This document shows, one piece after another, positions 38,953-41,921 of a DNA stretch of 41,921 nucleotides; positions within the stretch are counted from its first letter, which is position 1, and the number at the start of each line of letters is the position of its first letter. A program made the translations under genes and the position numbers. A model generated the notes under the pieces. That model had not been told where the DNA came from. It was given only the letters and a program-made list of their open reading frames with translations, and did no database searches. This stretch comes from Thiocapsa sp. KS1 (GTDB lineage: Bacteria > Pseudomonadota > Gammaproteobacteria > Chromatiales > Chromatiaceae): NCBI RefSeq assembly GCF_001499735.1, contig NZ_LN848260.1, positions 1-41,921 of the forward strand, given 5' to 3'.

Positions 38953-39583
38953 TGAAGATCTCCTGGGCGAGAAGCTGCACTTCGGGCGTCGCCTTGTTGT
39001 GGGTCATCTCGACGACGCCCACGCCCTCGAAGAAAGCATCGCGGTAAATCTTGCGGTCGCGGATGACGCTGTCCGACAGGATGAGCCCCGGCACCTCCCG
39101 GAGCGCCTCACGCGCTTCCTGCGCTTCGAAGACCGAAGGGTTGGTCGAGGCGAGGGAGATCAGAGAGAACGCCTCAAGCCCTGCATTAAGAGCTTGTACA
39201 TCGGCGATCATGCCGACCATCTCGCCAACAGTCTCGAGGTCGGCCTGCGAAGGCCGCAACGGGACATAGAGTTTCTGGGCACCGAGCATGGCGCTCTTCA
39301 TCGCATCGCTCGCATGTCCGCCGGAATCGATGACGATGTGCTCGTAGCGTTTGGCGACGTCACGCACGACGTCGAAGACTCGCCCGCTCGCCTGCGCGGT
39401 GTTCACCTTCGGCGCGTCCGGGTGCTGTTCCTGTCGCCGCATGGCCCATTTGTAGGCGGATGCCTGCGGATCGACGTCGAGCAACAGGACGTCGGCTCCC
39501 TGGTTGGCGAGATAAGCGGCGAGATTGGTGGCGACGGTGCTTTTACCGGTGCCGCCCTTGATGCCTCCGATCATGACGATCAT
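38945..39583 (-). CDS. parA: ParA-type plasmid partition ATPase
   Basis: This 212-residue protein has the deviant Walker A KGGTGKST (9-16), motif LLLDVDPQASA (Walker A' with DxD), and IVIDSGGH (Walker B). The short length without an N-terminal helix-turn-helix marks the type Ib class. GGAGG lies 4 nt before ATG 39583; a second ATG at 39574 is possible. It segregates the plasmid together with the overlapping small gene. Confidence 0.95.
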   Translation of the reverse strand: MIVMIGGIKGGTGKSTVATNLAAYLANQGADVLLLDVDPQASAYKWAMRRQEQHPDAPKVNTAQASGRVFDVVRDVAKRYEHIVIDSGGHASDAMKSAMLGAQKLYVPLRPSQADLETVGEMVGMIADVQALNAGLEAFSLISLASTNPSVFEAQEAREALREVPGLILSDSVIRDRKIYRDAFFEGVGVVEMTHNKATPEVQLLAQEIFNG

Positions 39584-39598
39584 GGTTCCTCCTTAGGC

Positions 39599-39740
39599 TC
39601 GATAGGCTCCATAACAAATTTAAGCTACGTGATTCTCGTAAGCTCGTAAAGCTAATTATTTATTTAGCTTATTTAAGTTATTTTACTTACGTTACTAGAA
39701 TTGGCTAATTACGCTAATAAGCTTTACGAGGCTATCGAAG
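39599..39740. promoter_or_regulatory. AT-rich nested inverted repeats, candidate centromere/par operator
   Basis: The region upstream of parA is markedly AT-rich. CTCGTAAAGCT (39643-39653) is inverted as AGCTTTACGAG (39720-39730), and TCGATAG near 39599 as CTATCGA near 39732. Further copies of CGTAAGCT and AGCTAATT or GGCTAATT elements lie between. A related CGTAAGCT motif occurs in the gap between rep and the ParA-partner gene (near 38554). Type Ib systems place the centromere here. Confidence 0.6.
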
Positions 39741-40255
39741 CACGGCATGGGAGGCTGCGCAGGGCCCCCAGTGAAGTTTGAGCCAAGGAAGCAAACACGA
39801 TCTCGTCGAGCACCTAGTACGCCCGGCCAATCTTGCCCCCGTCGGTTGTCGGTCGAGCATCGCACGCACGAGGGATGGTGGTACTAACGATCGGTGCCGG
39901 GGAAACGGACCACCGCGGTCCGCCGCTCGGCTCCCGTTGTGGGGCTTGACCGCGCAGATCAGTGCCGGCGGGGGTTGACGGTTTGGTGGCGTCTGTCACT
40001 CACAATCAAAGGCACAGACCTATCCCTCGCAGAGCGATATCGATGGGGGATGGGGGAGGGGATGGCATCATCCTACAACGCGACCTCACGGTGATCATCG
40101 GACCTCCTTCCGTGCCGATCGCTGGCTAGCCGCAAGGCATCGAGTTCGTGGCCCTGCGGATAGGGCGCGCCTGCGCAAATCCGGTATCGCCACATCCAGG
40201 GACGCGGCAACTTGAGGAGCCGCGCCATTTGGCTCGGAAAGCCCTGGTGCACGCG
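39741..40255. other. Intergenic stretch without convincing gene
   Basis: Short frames overlap on both strands and resemble nothing I know. GC is high up to 40100 and the last 150 bp are the 3' flank of the PIN toxin gene. Confidence 0.4.
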
Positions 40256-40675
40256 TCAGCTCCACGGATTGACCAGTTTGACGCCCGTGCGCATGAAATC
40301 TTCGGTGTTCCTGGTCACCAGAATCAGGTCGCGATTCATGGCAACCGCAGCAATCAGCGTATCCATCTGCGGGAGCGGCGCCCCTGCTTTGAGGGCCGAT
40401 CCGATCATCCGCCCCCAGCGTTGCAGGTCTTCCAGCTCCAGCGGAAGGATGCGCTCCCGAAAGCGGGGTACCAAACTCGACTGCAACCAAACCTCCAACG
40501 CCCGCTGACGTTTGCCCTGCGGCATCCAGGCGATGCCTTTCTCGATTTCACCGATCGTCACGACGCTGATCGCCATCGCCCGCTCGTCGCCATGCGAGAG
40601 CCAACGCAGGACACCGGGGTTCACCTGGTCCTTGGCAAACTCGGACACGACATTGGTGTCGAGGAGGAACCTCAC
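40256..40675 (-). CDS. PIN-domain toxin (VapC/FitB-like)
   Basis: This 139-residue RNase-type toxin begins MRFLLDTNVVSEFAK with the first catalytic Asp6. The other acidic residues are in SVVTIGEIEKGIA (Glu43) and PQMDTLIAAVAM (Asp), then LVTRNTEDF, the full PIN quartet. The start is GTG at 40675, overlapping the antitoxin stop (GTGA). The partner is a Phd-type antitoxin. The start region is nearly identical to the truncated vapC at 11096. Confidence 0.92.
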   Translation of the reverse strand: MRFLLDTNVVSEFAKDQVNPGVLRWLSHGDERAMAISVVTIGEIEKGIAWMPQGKRQRALEVWLQSSLVPRFRERILPLELEDLQRWGRMIGSALKAGAPLPQMDTLIAAVAMNRDLILVTRNTEDFMRTGVKLVNPWS

Positions 40676-40917
40676 GGATCCAGATCCCGTTCGAGATCCT
40701 GGTCTCGTTCGATGCGGATGCCGCTCCGACGCAACGGCGAGTGCATCAGGAAATCCGCCAGCGTGTCGGAGGGAAGCTGCAACCGGCGGTATTCCTCGAT
40801 GGAAACGACCACGGCGGTCTCTTCGCCGTTGGCGGTAATCACCTGCGGTCCTGCGCGCAGGGCCTCTTCCACCACTTGGTTCAAGCGATCCTGTTGTTCC
40901 TGCAGCGGCCAGTTCAT
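40672..40917 (-). CDS. Phd/YefM-family antitoxin
   Basis: This 81-residue protein starts at ATG 40917 with GGAGG 5 nt upstream; the longer open frame has no such site. MNWPLQEQQDRLNQVVEEAL, RAGPQVITANGEETAVVVSI and EEYRRLQ follow the Phd/YefM pattern (N-terminal fold that binds DNA, 'G-PQ-IT-xGE-AVVVSxEEY'). The C-terminal tail (LRRSGIRIERDQDLERDLDP) would bind the PIN toxin. Its last 40 bp resemble the end of the unrelated RHH antitoxin at 11093, which suggests recombination at the shared antitoxin-toxin junction. Confidence 0.92.
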   Translation of the reverse strand: MNWPLQEQQDRLNQVVEEALRAGPQVITANGEETAVVVSIEEYRRLQLPSDTLADFLMHSPLRRSGIRIERDQDLERDLDP

Positions 40918-41203
40918 GGATGCCTCCTGTCGTTCGCAGCTTGCGGATGGACAGTCTAGCCGACACGCAGCCGGATCATCACACAAGGTTCCAAGTTCTC
41001 GACACATGTGGATGGATCGTTTGGGGGTTCGCGCAGATCGTCGCAGACCACCTTCATAACAGCCCACTCCCCACCCCCCAGCCGAAAACGTCCGCGGCAA
41101 ACGACGACGAAAAGGCCCAAAAAAAGCCCCTTTTTCGCCATCGAGCGCCCTTGCGTGGATGTCATGCTCCACCTACCCACAACTGAAACAGATAGGTAAA
41201 GCG

Positions 41204-41824
41204 ATGAATTACGCACGACTGGGCGACCTGATCGCTCTCGACGAGAGCGTTCCGGCGCACCTGGAAGGTATGGGGATCGAGCGCAGTCGGGCACGGCGCC
41301 TGTGCTCGGGCGAGGAGACGATCACGCCCGAGATCGCGCCGATCATCGAGGATCTGATCCTCGCGCACCCCGAGATCGGTCGCATACCCGGGCTGCATCG
41401 GGAGGTGTTCATCAGGCGGTATACGACCTATGTGCAGAGCCTCGATGAACTGGCGCAGTTCGCGCTGCTGATCGGGATCTCCACGATCGCTTTTGATCCG
41501 CAGATCGGCTTTTATTCAGCACACGCCGAAGACGATGATCCGAATGCGGTCTGGTGCGGCGGCATGACGAGCGCCGATACGCGCTTGATCGCCGGCGAGA
41601 TGCGCAGGATGTCGCGCACGATCATCGCCGCCGCGGAGGACGACGGCGGCGATGCCCTCGAGGCCGGCCCCGATCCGCACCGGATCCTCGAGTTCTTGGC
41701 GGCGGCGCACGCGCTGGTTGCGATCCTGGCGCAGGTCGCTTACCGGCAGGCGGAGGAGGAGGCCGAGAGCGCCTACGCCATCTATGCGGACAGCCGCGAC
41801 GCGCCCGAGGCGCCGATGACCTAA
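41204..41824 (+). CDS. Hypothetical protein (206 aa)
   Basis: ATG 41204, with AGGT 7 nt upstream, gives MNYARLGDLIALDESVPAHL. A longer in-frame start at 41159 lacks a ribosome binding site. The protein is acidic and mostly helical. Residues 25-55 (SRARRLCSGEETITPEIAPI) look like a short helix-turn-helix or dimer module. The C-terminal helices are Ala/Glu-rich (AAEDDGGDALEAG, VAYRQAEEEAESAYAIYADS). No motif assigns a function. It is the last gene in the window; the remaining 97 bp hold nothing I can call. Confidence 0.7.
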   Translation: MNYARLGDLIALDESVPAHLEGMGIERSRARRLCSGEETITPEIAPIIEDLILAHPEIGRIPGLHREVFIRRYTTYVQSLDELAQFALLIGISTIAFDPQIGFYSAHAEDDDPNAVWCGGMTSADTRLIAGEMRRMSRTIIAAAEDDGGDALEAGPDPHRILEFLAAAHALVAILAQVAYRQAEEEAESAYAIYADSRDAPEAPMT

Positions 41825-41921
41825 CGGCGTGCGCGCGCGCCCCGGCGTCCCGAGGTGCGCGCAACCGCCGCGACGGCGGCCGATCCACGCGTCATCGCTC
41901 CGGCGCCCCCGTCCTCGTGAG

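Overview
The window looks like part of a large, high-GC, low-copy plasmid from a proteobacterium. A purple sulfur gammaproteobacterium (Chromatiaceae-like) is my guess from overall protein style; no marker in the window proves it. The right third carries a plasmid backbone on the minus strand: a ParA ATPase and small partner (39583-38572) with an AT-rich centromere-like region, an iteron-type Rep protein (38415-37339) whose 3' end abuts nine 21-bp iterons, a DnaA box and an AT-rich tract (oriV), a DUF3991/Toprim protein (36542-35565), and a KfrA-like coiled-coil DNA-binding protein (35438-34518) behind a perfect 35-bp palindrome. A Phd/PIN toxin-antitoxin pair and a hypothetical gene close the right end.

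The left half is accessory DNA. It holds two stand-alone XerC/D-like tyrosine recombinases (82-1041 and 13328-14317), each just downstream of a dif-like inverted repeat with a 6-bp centre. It also holds an AbiE toxin-antitoxin operon with two long palindromes in its promoter, a third and different integrase with an overlapping small partner gene, three exported proteins, and a 1292-residue TPR-like/CHAT protease facing a small WGR protein. Scattered through it are remnants of defence helicases, VapC, KfrA, Toprim, IS200/IS605 and Tn3 genes, as expected of a repeatedly rearranged plasmid island. An AlpA regulator, a small gene and a RepA-like helicase (21334-23114) form a replication/regulation module.

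The most striking part is 23765-33876. This 10.1-kb segment is bounded by perfect 74-bp inverted repeats that contain a Tn3-type terminal repeat and the last codons of a Tn3 transposase, and it is flanked by an identical 5-bp direct repeat (GTCTC), the Tn3-family target-duplication length. Inside lies a complete quorum-sensing metabolic cluster, all on the plus strand: luxI with an upstream lux box, a 2-oxoglutarate/Fe(II) oxygenase, a short-chain dehydrogenase, a PaaK-like AMP ligase, an NnrU/ICMT-like membrane protein, a DUF3050 protein with a heme-oxygenase-like di-metal motif, a 65-residue protein with a consensus ribosome binding site, a Rid-family protein lacking the catalytic arginine, a SAM methyltransferase, an IS5-type remnant, and luxR. 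I do not recognise this gene combination; it probably makes a small molecule under acyl-homoserine-lactone control and appears to have moved as a Tn3-type unit.

How the parts fit: Rep/iterons, ParA and KfrA maintain the replicon; several toxin-antitoxin loci (AbiE, Phd/PIN, and the broken VapBC and ParD loci) stabilise it; recombinases and transposon ends load cargo; and CHAT, AbiE and the helicase remnants suggest a defence-island history. Functions are inferred from sequence motifs read by eye; no database search was possible.
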